Source of the DNA: Verrucomicrobiota bacterium
Lineage (GTDB): Bacteria; Verrucomicrobiota; Verrucomicrobiia; CAIQCK01
Assembly (NCBI GenBank): GCA_016235595.1
Contig: JACRJX010000008.1
Coordinates: forward strand, 1-64,000
Reading direction: 5' to 3'
DNA: 64,000 nt
The position numbers were made by a program, and so were the translations under genes. Of this stretch, positions 57,160-64,000 are shown piece by piece; position 1 is the first letter of the stretch; the number at the start of each line of letters is the position of its first letter. Under the pieces are notes generated by a model, which worked only from the letters and a program-made list of their open reading frames with translations, had not been told where the DNA came from and did not search any database.

Positions 57160-58512
57160 TCACACCGTCCACGAGCCGCGATAGGCGCGGTGGCGGAAGC
57201 GGTTGGCGGTTTCGGCATTGGGACCGGTGAAACACTCCGCAGCCGGGTCCCACGCGAGCTTCGTCTTGAGCGTCATGACGATGTTGCCGAGATGGCAGAT
57301 GCTGGTGGAGCGGTGGCCAACCTCGACGGGCGCGGCCGGTTCGCGGCGGCTCTTGACGCAATCGAGGAAGTTCCGCATGTGGTCGCTGGAGTCGTAGAGA
57401 TGGATTTCCTCCGTGCCGATCTTCTCACTGAGCAGCTTGGGATCGGACGCCGTCAAACGGTCCTGGAAGGCGATCCAACCTTTGTCGCCTTCGAGCTTCA
57501 CGCACCACCCGCGCAGGCTGCTGTGAAGTTCGCCTTCGACGCCGTCGGCGTAGCGGAAGCGGAAGTGCGCCGGGTTGGCCATGTTGAAGAACGCCTCGGG
57601 ATGAAACGCGCCGCCGAGATCCTCGACCTCCACCGGGCCGGTGGTGTCATGGCCGCTGGCCCACTGGACCAGATCGAGCATGTGCGCGCCGGTATTGGTG
57701 ACCTCACCACCGGAGTAGTCGTTGATGTAGCGGAAGCTGTAAAGGCAGCGGAGCTTGTGGTAGGGCGCCCACTGCGCGGGGCCGAGCCACATGTCATAAT
57801 CAAGCCACGCCGGCACCGGCTGCTCCTCCCAGGGCTCCTTCGGCCCCTCGCGACCGGGGGCCGTGCCGATCTCGACGGTGGCCTTGCGGAGTTTGCCGAT
57901 GCGGCCGTTGCGGACCAGTTCGCACATGAACCGCGCCACCGGCGACGAGCGCCGATGCGTGCCGGTCTGCAGGATGCGGCCGTGGCGGCGCACAGCCTCG
58001 ACCATCGCGCGTCCCTCGGCGAGCGTCAGCGATAGCGGCTTCTCGCAATAGATGTCCTTGCCCGCGCGGGCGGCGGCGATGGTGATCGGCGCGTGCCAGT
58101 GGTCGGGTGTAACGTTCGTCACCGCGTCGATGTCCCCGCGCGCGAGCAGTTCGCGGTAATCAATGCAGGTGGCGCATCCCTTGAAGTCGTCCCGGCCCGT
58201 TTGCTGTGCGTAGTAATGCTCGACGACCTTCTTCGCGGAATCGCGGCCAAACCACGGCCCCTGCCAGCCATCCTTGAACCAGTGGCCGTATTCGTTGGAG
58301 GCGCTGACCGGGTCGCAGGCGGCGACAATCTGCACGTCGCTGTTGACCATTGCGGCGCGCAGGTCGCGCATGCCCATGCCGCCCACGCCGATGCAGCCCA
58401 TCGTGATGCGGTTGGACGGTGCGTTCTTCCCGAACAATCGCGCGGGAACAATCATGGAGGCGGCGACGGTCGTGGAGGTTCGGAGAAATTGTCGGCGGCT
58501 GATGGTTTTCAT
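57160..58512 (-). CDS. Tat-exported Gfo/Idh/MocA oxidoreductase (57.2 kb)
   Basis: A 450-aa protein. Tat signal SRRQFLR, Rossmann GCIGVGGMG and catalytic YCEKPLSLTL. Typical secreted-branch segment YINDYSGGEVTNTGAHMLD. Start at 58512 (MKTISRRQ) because it opens the Tat signal; the frame extends upstream over the gap. It is the most downstream gene of the second Gfo/FAD unit. Substrate unknown. Confidence 0.9.
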   Translation of the reverse strand: MKTISRRQFLRTSTTVAASMIVPARLFGKNAPSNRITMGCIGVGGMGMRDLRAAMVNSDVQIVAACDPVSASNEYGHWFKDGWQGPWFGRDSAKKVVEHYYAQQTGRDDFKGCATCIDYRELLARGDIDAVTNVTPDHWHAPITIAAARAGKDIYCEKPLSLTLAEGRAMVEAVRRHGRILQTGTHRRSSPVARFMCELVRNGRIGKLRKATVEIGTAPGREGPKEPWEEQPVPAWLDYDMWLGPAQWAPYHKLRCLYSFRYINDYSGGEVTNTGAHMLDLVQWASGHDTTGPVEVEDLGGAFHPEAFFNMANPAHFRFRYADGVEGELHSSLRGWCVKLEGDKGWIAFQDRLTASDPKLLSEKIGTEEIHLYDSSDHMRNFLDCVKSRREPAAPVEVGHRSTSICHLGNIVMTLKTKLAWDPAAECFTGPNAETANRFRHRAYRGSWTV

Positions 58513-58598
58513 AGCAAGGTCCGTATCTGTCATAGGCAAGGCCAGCCGCCGCCCACGGTCAAGCCCAAAGTCCGTTGCCGTCAACGCACCACCGCGCG

Positions 58599-59918
58599 TC
58601 ACAACGTCCACGGCGCGCGCATCGGCCGCGACAGCATGCGATTTGCGGCGTCATCATGCGGGAAAATCTCCCGCGCCGCGTCCCATACCAGGGGCCGCCC
58701 GAGCCGGCACGAGATGGCGCCGAGATGGCAGACTGTGGCCGTGCGATGGCCGGTCTCCGCGGGCGTGGCAGGCTCGCGCCGGCTCAACACGCAGTCAATG
58801 AAATCGGCGTGGTGAGTGTGGGCGCCGGAACGCAGGTGGATTTCGTCGGGGCCGATCACTGACGCCAGGATCTTGTCTGAACTGGCCGTGATGCCCCAGC
58901 CGCTGAGATGAATCCAGCCATCGCTGCCCTCGAACCTGAGCCCGAACTGTTCCGCTGTCGAATGAATCAACCGCACGCCGTTGGCGTAGCGATACGTGAT
59001 CGTGAAATCCGATGGCACGTCGTAAATGCTGTCCTTCAAGAACGTCGCCTGGCTGTCGATGTGCTCCGGACCGGTCAGATCGGTGTCCATGCCCCAGGAA
59101 GCGAGGTCAATGAAATGCACGCCGTTGTCGCTGATGTTGCCTTCGGCGTAGTCGAAGATCCACCGGAAGTTGATGTGACACCGCGCCGGCGTATAAGGCA
59201 CCCACGGCGCAGGACCGAGCCACAAGTCGTAGTTGAAATCCGGCGGCACCGGCTGAGGCGGCTCGTGACCGCTGTAACCGTTGCGGATTCTGATTCCCTG
59301 ACCCGGCCCGATGCTCGGCCCGACGCGCACGGTGTGGAGCCTGCCAATGCGTCCGTTGCGCACCAGTTCGCAGCCGAAGCGGAACGTGTCGATCGAGCGC
59401 CGCTGCGTGCCGGTCTGCAGCACGCGACCGTATTGCCGCACCGCCCCGACGACGGCGCGGCCTTCCGCCACCGAATACGCCAGCGGTTTCTCGCAGTAGA
59501 TGTCTTTGCCGCTGCGCGCGGCGGCGACCGTAATGATCGCGTGTGTGTGATCCGGCGTGGCGATCATCACTGCGTCAATGTCCCTGCGCGCGATCAGCTC
59601 GCGGAAATCCTGTGTGACGGTGCAGCCTTTGAAACGGCCGGAGCCAGCCTGTTTGCCGTAATGATCCTCGATGATCGCCGCCGTGGCTTTCGCGCGCGCC
59701 AGGTCCACGTCGCACGAGGCTACGACCTGCACGCGCGGATCGGCGAGAAACACCTGCGTGTCACGCGCGCCCTGAAGGCCGGTGCCGATGCAGGCGAGTG
59801 TGATGCGTTCGTTCGGCGGGATCGCGCCGGAACTTTTCGCCGGAAGGATGAACGGCGCCAGCAAGAGGCCGCGGCAACCGAGCCTGAGAAATTCACGACG
59901 TGAAGAACCCGTGGTCAT
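58599..59918 (-). CDS. Tat-exported Gfo/Idh/MocA oxidoreductase (58.6 kb)
   Basis: A 439-aa protein. Tat signal SRREFLRLG, Rossmann ACIGTGLQG and catalytic YCEKPLAYSV, with FDYAEGNISDNGVHFIDLAS in the C-terminal half. It starts 14 nt after the FAD-oxidoreductase stop, supporting co-transcription with a second oxidase-like enzyme. Substrate unknown. Confidence 0.9.
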   Translation of the reverse strand: MTTGSSRREFLRLGCRGLLLAPFILPAKSSGAIPPNERITLACIGTGLQGARDTQVFLADPRVQVVASCDVDLARAKATAAIIEDHYGKQAGSGRFKGCTVTQDFRELIARRDIDAVMIATPDHTHAIITVAAARSGKDIYCEKPLAYSVAEGRAVVGAVRQYGRVLQTGTQRRSIDTFRFGCELVRNGRIGRLHTVRVGPSIGPGQGIRIRNGYSGHEPPQPVPPDFNYDLWLGPAPWVPYTPARCHINFRWIFDYAEGNISDNGVHFIDLASWGMDTDLTGPEHIDSQATFLKDSIYDVPSDFTITYRYANGVRLIHSTAEQFGLRFEGSDGWIHLSGWGITASSDKILASVIGPDEIHLRSGAHTHHADFIDCVLSRREPATPAETGHRTATVCHLGAISCRLGRPLVWDAAREIFPHDDAANRMLSRPMRAPWTL

Positions 59919-59932
59919 GTGCTCTCCTGATT

Positions 59933-61702
59933 TTATTTTGGCGGCGGCCAGGCGAGGATTTGGCCCGCCTGCGACAACCGGTCACGCAAACGGTCATAGG
60001 ACACCTGTTGCACCGTCGTCGCCCGTTCCAAGGCCTCGACGGCGGCAACGCCGGCTGATTGGCCCAGAATCATGAACACCGGTTCCATCCGGATCGAACC
60101 ATAGGCCACATGGGAAGCTGAAGCACAGACGGGAACCAGGACATTTGTGCACTCGCCGGCTCGTGGAACGATCGAGCGATAACTGACCGGATAAGGTTGC
60201 AGCACTTCGTTTCCCTCGGTCTGGACGTTGCCTTCGTTGCGGACATTGCCCTGGGCGTCGGCGTAGCGTTGCACGTTGTGCGAATCCATGCCGTAGGCCG
60301 CCAAGCCGACAGAATCCCCGGCCATTTGCTTGCGCCAGCAGTTGTGCTCGGTCATCACGTAGTCGCTGACCATGCGGCGCGCTTCGCGCACGTATAACTG
60401 GTGAGGCCAGTGATCGTTGTCGGTGAACTCGTCCTTGGCCAATCCCCAGCGCATCATTTCCTGACGAAGCTTCTCCGGGACACGAGGATTGTGTGCCAGA
60501 GTCCAATACAGTCCCTGCTGGTAGGAGGCGTGATCGCGAATGATCTTCTCTCGCGCGGGATAGTCGCCGTCGGGGTAACCGTAGTTCATGCCCGTGTAGT
60601 CCACCGAGACGGCGTAGATGTTGTTGTTGTCCGTCTTGCGGTTGGGCAGGAAAACCCGCGGCGACAGCCCGTTCGTACCCATGCGGGCCAGAGGATCCAC
60701 GGGAATCTTGTCAAAACCTGCTTCGTAGTAACGCAACAGAAGCTCGTAGCGGAGCGGATCGTAGTCTGCCGGTTTGGAAATCGGAGCCTTGTTCTCCAGC
60801 TGGTCCGTCAGGCACGTGCGGAAGCAATAGGCCTGCACCCGGTGGTCGCCGCTGCCCTCAACCCCAACCTCGTTCGCGCCCACACCCGGCAACAACCCGC
60901 TGGCCGAGTCGCCCGGTTTCAGGAAGGCGCTGACCGGTTTGCTGAACTGGTGGTAATAGTAATAGCGCTCATGCTCCCGGTGAGGCTGCACGCCGTTGAT
61001 CGTCTCGCCATGGCGGGCGTTCGCCTCGCGTCCGGTGGCGTAGGCGATTCCGGCCTGAGCCATCAAATCGCCTTCATAGGTGGCATCGACAAAAACCTTC
61101 GCGGAGAATTTCCTGCCGGACTCCATCTTGATGCTAATGACCCGCGAATCGCGTTTCTCCACTCCTCCCGTGCCAAGGAGGCGTTCGCCATACACGACGG
61201 GCACGCGGCTCTCCGCAATCATCGCCCGGAAAACTTCCTCGGCTGCATGCGGTTCGAACAGCCACCAAGTCTCGTCCTTATTCCAGTCGGCCCGCCCCTT
61301 GTTGAGAGCCAGGTACTCGTCGCGCGTCCCATATTTCCAAGCCTCGGGACGGAGGTAATACTTCCAGACGCGATGATAGAACTCGCGCGCCATGCCGCCG
61401 ATGGCGCTCTTGTTCCCGATGTCAGTCGCTCCCAGACCTCCCGAACTCAGTCCTCCCAAATGCCTGCCGGGTTCAATGAGCACCACGCTCTTACCCAACC
61501 GCGCGACTTGTACGGCGGCCACGACGCCGCCCGACGTGCCTCCATAGACGACCACGTCCGCGACCGTTTCCTCGGCGTTTGCGCAGATGCCGTTTCCCGG
61601 AAAGCCCAGCACGAACAACAGGAAGAGCAACGCCAACCACCCGTGAACGTGACAGTGCCTCTCGATTCTCTGGGATTCGCACCAGCAGACAGTTGTGCTC
61701 AT
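59933..61702 (-). CDS. Secreted FAD-dependent oxidoreductase (FAD_oxidored type), stand-alone
   Basis: A 589-aa exported protein (long hydrophobic signal about 20-40) with VVYGGTSGGVVAAVQVARLGKSVVLIEP as FAD-binding N-terminus and GGLSSGGLGATDIG. It is a paralogue of the C-terminal domains of the two sialidase fusions (compare YGSIRMEPVFMILGQSAGVAAVEAL with the [28 protein letters not shown] end). It stands among Gfo/Idh/MocA genes, so it may supply or accept electrons for sugar oxidation. Substrate unknown. Confidence 0.88.
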   Translation of the reverse strand: MSTTVCWCESQRIERHCHVHGWLALLFLLFVLGFPGNGICANAEETVADVVVYGGTSGGVVAAVQVARLGKSVVLIEPGRHLGGLSSGGLGATDIGNKSAIGGMAREFYHRVWKYYLRPEAWKYGTRDEYLALNKGRADWNKDETWWLFEPHAAEEVFRAMIAESRVPVVYGERLLGTGGVEKRDSRVISIKMESGRKFSAKVFVDATYEGDLMAQAGIAYATGREANARHGETINGVQPHREHERYYYYHQFSKPVSAFLKPGDSASGLLPGVGANEVGVEGSGDHRVQAYCFRTCLTDQLENKAPISKPADYDPLRYELLLRYYEAGFDKIPVDPLARMGTNGLSPRVFLPNRKTDNNNIYAVSVDYTGMNYGYPDGDYPAREKIIRDHASYQQGLYWTLAHNPRVPEKLRQEMMRWGLAKDEFTDNDHWPHQLYVREARRMVSDYVMTEHNCWRKQMAGDSVGLAAYGMDSHNVQRYADAQGNVRNEGNVQTEGNEVLQPYPVSYRSIVPRAGECTNVLVPVCASASHVAYGSIRMEPVFMILGQSAGVAAVEALERATTVQQVSYDRLRDRLSQAGQILAWPPPK

Positions 61703-61732
61703 AAGTGATCGTCGGTCGCTGCGGACCGTGAA

Positions 61733-62740
61733 TTACCAGCCGCGCTGATCCGCTTCACGCTGGGCTTTTTTCAAAACCCCCTCGACCGAAACCGGCCGGC
61801 CTCCCTGCCGCTTGCTTTCGTCAGCGGCTTCCATGAAGGCATAAATCTCCAGCGTCTGCTCCGCAGGGACGGGAGGCTTGCGTGTCTGGAAAAACTTCGC
61901 AATCTCCACCACCAGCGGTTCGTAACCCTCGAATTTTCCCGCCGGCCCGACTCCCTTGTCGCCAAACACCATGGCTCCAAATCCGGTGCGCCCCTGCAGA
62001 ATGCCCCGAAGCGTTCCGACGCGCCCGTCGTTCCACACGCCGACCACGACATCCGCCGTTTCCCCATGAACCCGCGAAACGGTCTTGCACCCGGGGCCCA
62101 TGATCGTGAACAGCGTCTCGGTGCCGTGGACCCCGTAGTAGAACAGATCGGGATGATCGGGAAGAATCGACACGTTGTTGCTGTAAGAATCGCAGCCCAA
62201 CACCTTGCCGATCTTGGGATCCTTGCTCATGCCGGCAATACCGGGACTGTAGCGCAGCGATGAGCTGGAGAACATCGGCGTGCCCGTGCGCCGGGCCTCG
62301 CGAAAGATCGCCACAACATCCGGCAGCGACGACGCCACCGGCTTGTCCACGACCACCGGTTTGCGCGCCGCGAACACAGGTTTCACCTGCTTGATGTGCG
62401 GCCGGCCGTCAATGCTGGCAATGATCACCGCATCGCTCTTCGCCACCAACGCTTCCACCGAGTCCACGATCTCCACGCCCAGCCCGCGCACGATCTCGAT
62501 GTTCTTCTGGATGTTGGTGTTGCTGAACGGAATGTCGGCACTGTAGGCCGGATACGCCGCGACGACTTTCAGCGCGCGGATCGGCGAGTCGGGTTTCGCG
62601 CTCTGGATGATTTTCGTCCACGGAACGCCGTGGGCGTCGAGGCCGATGATCCCCACTTTGATTTGGGGCGAGGTTTGTCCGGCAACGAAGGTCGCTGTTG
62701 TAATCCACAGGGCGGTCGCAATGGAGATAATATTTCTCAT
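61733..62740 (-). CDS. Gfo/Idh/MocA-family protein, Sec-exported
   Basis: A 335-aa protein. An N-terminal Sec-type signal (about 1-21, ending VAGQTS) replaces the Tat signal of its neighbours. The Rossmann is KVGIIGLDAHG with an unusual acidic residue, and the catalytic motif is VVDKPVASSL (D instead of E before K). It is shorter than the Tat-exported copies and more divergent, so it may bind its cofactor differently. Follows the next upstream Gfo gene by about 210 nt. Confidence 0.82.
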   Translation of the reverse strand: MRNIISIATALWITTATFVAGQTSPQIKVGIIGLDAHGVPWTKIIQSAKPDSPIRALKVVAAYPAYSADIPFSNTNIQKNIEIVRGLGVEIVDSVEALVAKSDAVIIASIDGRPHIKQVKPVFAARKPVVVDKPVASSLPDVVAIFREARRTGTPMFSSSSLRYSPGIAGMSKDPKIGKVLGCDSYSNNVSILPDHPDLFYYGVHGTETLFTIMGPGCKTVSRVHGETADVVVGVWNDGRVGTLRGILQGRTGFGAMVFGDKGVGPAGKFEGYEPLVVEIAKFFQTRKPPVPAEQTLEIYAFMEAADESKRQGGRPVSVEGVLKKAQREADQRGW

Positions 62741-62951
62741 GGTTTCTTTCCAGAAGATGACTGACAGACTCCTTTATGCGCGCGACCTGTTTTCCAAGGC
62801 GCATCTACGTCGAGAATGCTTCGGCTGCCTGCATTCATCAACATCGAACACGACTGGGGTCGCTCGCGCGAGTATACGCCGGTCCTCCGGCCCGGCAACG
62901 GGAATCTCTTCCGGTTTCTGCTCGTGCCCGCGGTCGCGGAACCGCGAGGCG
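62741..62951. other. Intergenic gap, 211 nt
   Basis: No gene, RNA or repeat recognised. It separates two same-strand Gfo/Idh/MocA genes and could hold a promoter. Confidence 0.4.
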
Positions 62952-64000
62952 TCACAACGTCCACGGCGGACGCATGGAGCGGCGCATCATACGGGCGGCG
63001 GATTCGTCGCCAACGATAGTTTCCTTCTTCGGGTCCCACTTGATCTTGCGGCCGGTGCGAATGCAGATGTCACCGAGATGGCTGATGAAGTCGGACTGCA
63101 CGGCGGAATTAATGTTGCTGGCGGGCGTGCGGCGGGTCAGGACGCAGTTGAGGAAGTCGCCGTAGTGGTTGTTCTCCTGAAGCAGGTGGATTTCGCCGGG
63201 CTTGATCTTCACGTCCAACAACGAAGCCGGCTCGGCGGCCAGCGTCTGGCGGCCGCGGCCGACAGCGATCCAGCCTTTCGTGCCGACGAACGTCGTCAGG
63301 TCGGAGCCGGGCTTGAGCGTGAACTCGGCCCCGCTGGCGTAACGGCCGCGCACGTCCCAATCCACGACCGTGTCGAAAAGTCCTTCGGTCGGAATCACGC
63401 CGGTGCCCTCGTATTCCACGGGGATGTGCGGATAGCCCCAATGCGCGATGTCCAGCGGATGCGCGCCCCAGCCAGCGATGAAGCCGATGGCGTAATCGTA
63501 AATGTGATAGACGCCCTTGGTGCCGCCGGCGCCCAGACAACGGTCATGGCAGAACGGCGTTACTGGCGCGGGACCGAGCCACAGGTCGTAGTCAACACCC
63601 TCCGCCACCGGCTCCGGTTTGGCAACGCCGCCGCGCGCGCCGTTGGGGGCAACGACGTGGACGGCCTTGATGTCGCCGAGGTAGCCGTTGCGGACCAGTT
63701 CGCACACAAAGCCGCAATGCTGGCTGAACGAGCGCTGCTGCGTGCCATATTGGAACACCGCGCCGTGCAGATGGACCGTTTCGCGCATCGCCTTGTCGTG
63801 TTCCATGCTGATGCCGAGCGGTTTCTCCACATAGACGTCCTTGCCCGCGCGCACCGCGGCAATAGCGGCCGGCACGTGCCAATGATCGGGCGTGGCGACG
63901 ACGACGGCGTCAATGTCGTCGCACCGGAGCAGCTCGCGGAAATCGTTGTAGGTGCGGCAGCCTTTGTAGGTGCTGCGGTCGCGGTCGGCGGCGTAACGCT
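62952..64000 (-). CDS. Gfo/Idh/MocA oxidoreductase (N-terminus beyond window)
   Basis: The visible 348 codons carry VVVATPDHWHVPAAIAAVRAGKDVYVEKPLGISM (catalytic EKP) and the secreted-branch C-terminal half (AGGTKGVYHIYDYAIGFIAGWGAHPLDIAHW). The N-terminal signal and Rossmann glycines lie beyond base 64000. Family assignment is firm; substrate unknown. Confidence 0.88.
   Translation of the reverse strand, partial: RYAADRDRSTYKGCRTYNDFRELLRCDDIDAVVVATPDHWHVPAAIAAVRAGKDVYVEKPLGISMEHDKAMRETVHLHGAVFQYGTQQRSFSQHCGFVCELVRNGYLGDIKAVHVVAPNGARGGVAKPEPVAEGVDYDLWLGPAPVTPFCHDRCLGAGGTKGVYHIYDYAIGFIAGWGAHPLDIAHWGYPHIPVEYEGTGVIPTEGLFDTVVDWDVRGRYASGAEFTLKPGSDLTTFVGTKGWIAVGRGRQTLAAEPASLLDVKIKPGEIHLLQENNHYGDFLNCVLTRRTPASNINSAVQSDFISHLGDICIRTGRKIKWDPKKETIVGDESAARMMRRSMRPPWTL

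Overview
The window is one contiguous, GC-rich, gene-dense bacterial chromosomal segment. Sulfatases, PQQ-type propellers, many Tat-exported Gfo/Idh/MocA oxidoreductases, secreted FAD-dependent oxidoreductases, a TIGR03663-type membrane glycosyltransferase next to a pseudopilin, a GntR/LacI hybrid regulator and relics of REP-associated tyrosine transposases (RAYT) together suggest Verrucomicrobiota (Pedosphaera/Limisphaerales-like). Planctomycetota or Lentisphaerota are possible. The assignment is an inference from gene style, not a measured one. No rRNA, tRNA or CRISPR was recognised.

Region 1 (1-23.1 kb) is a glycan, probably sialoglycan, utilisation locus. Two sulfatases and a PQQ-like propeller lead in. 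A sialic acid aldolase (nanA) follows, then, after an unrelated CPBP protease, a long minus-strand operon (about 23.1 to 5.4 kb). In transcription order this encodes two paralogous propeller glycosidase-like proteins, a DUF4886 SGNH-like protein, a GntR/LacI regulator, two giant secreted fusions of sialidase-like propellers with an FAD oxidoreductase, an SGNH hydrolase, an RraA-type aldolase-like protein, a 2-hydroxyacid dehydrogenase, a NanM-like epimerase and an MFS transporter. The genes overlap or nearly abut, implying co-expression. The sialidase-FAD fusions are the best candidate for an undescribed system.

Region 2 (23.2-40.7 kb) is a hydrogen metabolism island. It has a HAD phosphatase, a hydrogenase maturation protease and a B12-type radical SAM protein, then a minus-strand block hypF-hypC-nifJ-(dihydroorotate dehydrogenase-like)-hypD-hypE-hoxE-hoxF-hoxU-hoxY-hoxH. 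Pyruvate:ferredoxin oxidoreductase lies inside the hyp cluster, overlapping hypC by 4 nt, which suggests that pyruvate oxidation and NAD-linked H2 turnover are expressed together. hypA and hypB are not in the window.

Region 3 (40.7-46.2 kb) holds a secreted sugar isomerase/epimerase-like TIM barrel, a visibly AT-richer island (a membrane-anchored carboxypeptidase-regulatory-like protein and a small membrane peptide) bracketed by two RAYT relics, and a pseudopilin/glycosyltransferase pair.

Region 4 (46.2-64 kb) is a redox-rich secreted-enzyme region. One probable transcription unit (55.9 to 46.3 kb, ending at a strong intrinsic terminator) carries two Tat Gfo/Idh/MocA proteins, a HEAT-repeat protein, a seven-haem cytochrome c, a four-helix cytochrome b-like protein, ApbE and an F5/8C-like protein. 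A second unit (beyond 64 kb to 57.2 kb) carries four more Gfo/Idh/MocA proteins and a stand-alone FAD oxidoreductase. Several palindromic repeat families are scattered here, one of them inserted in frame in a signal peptide.
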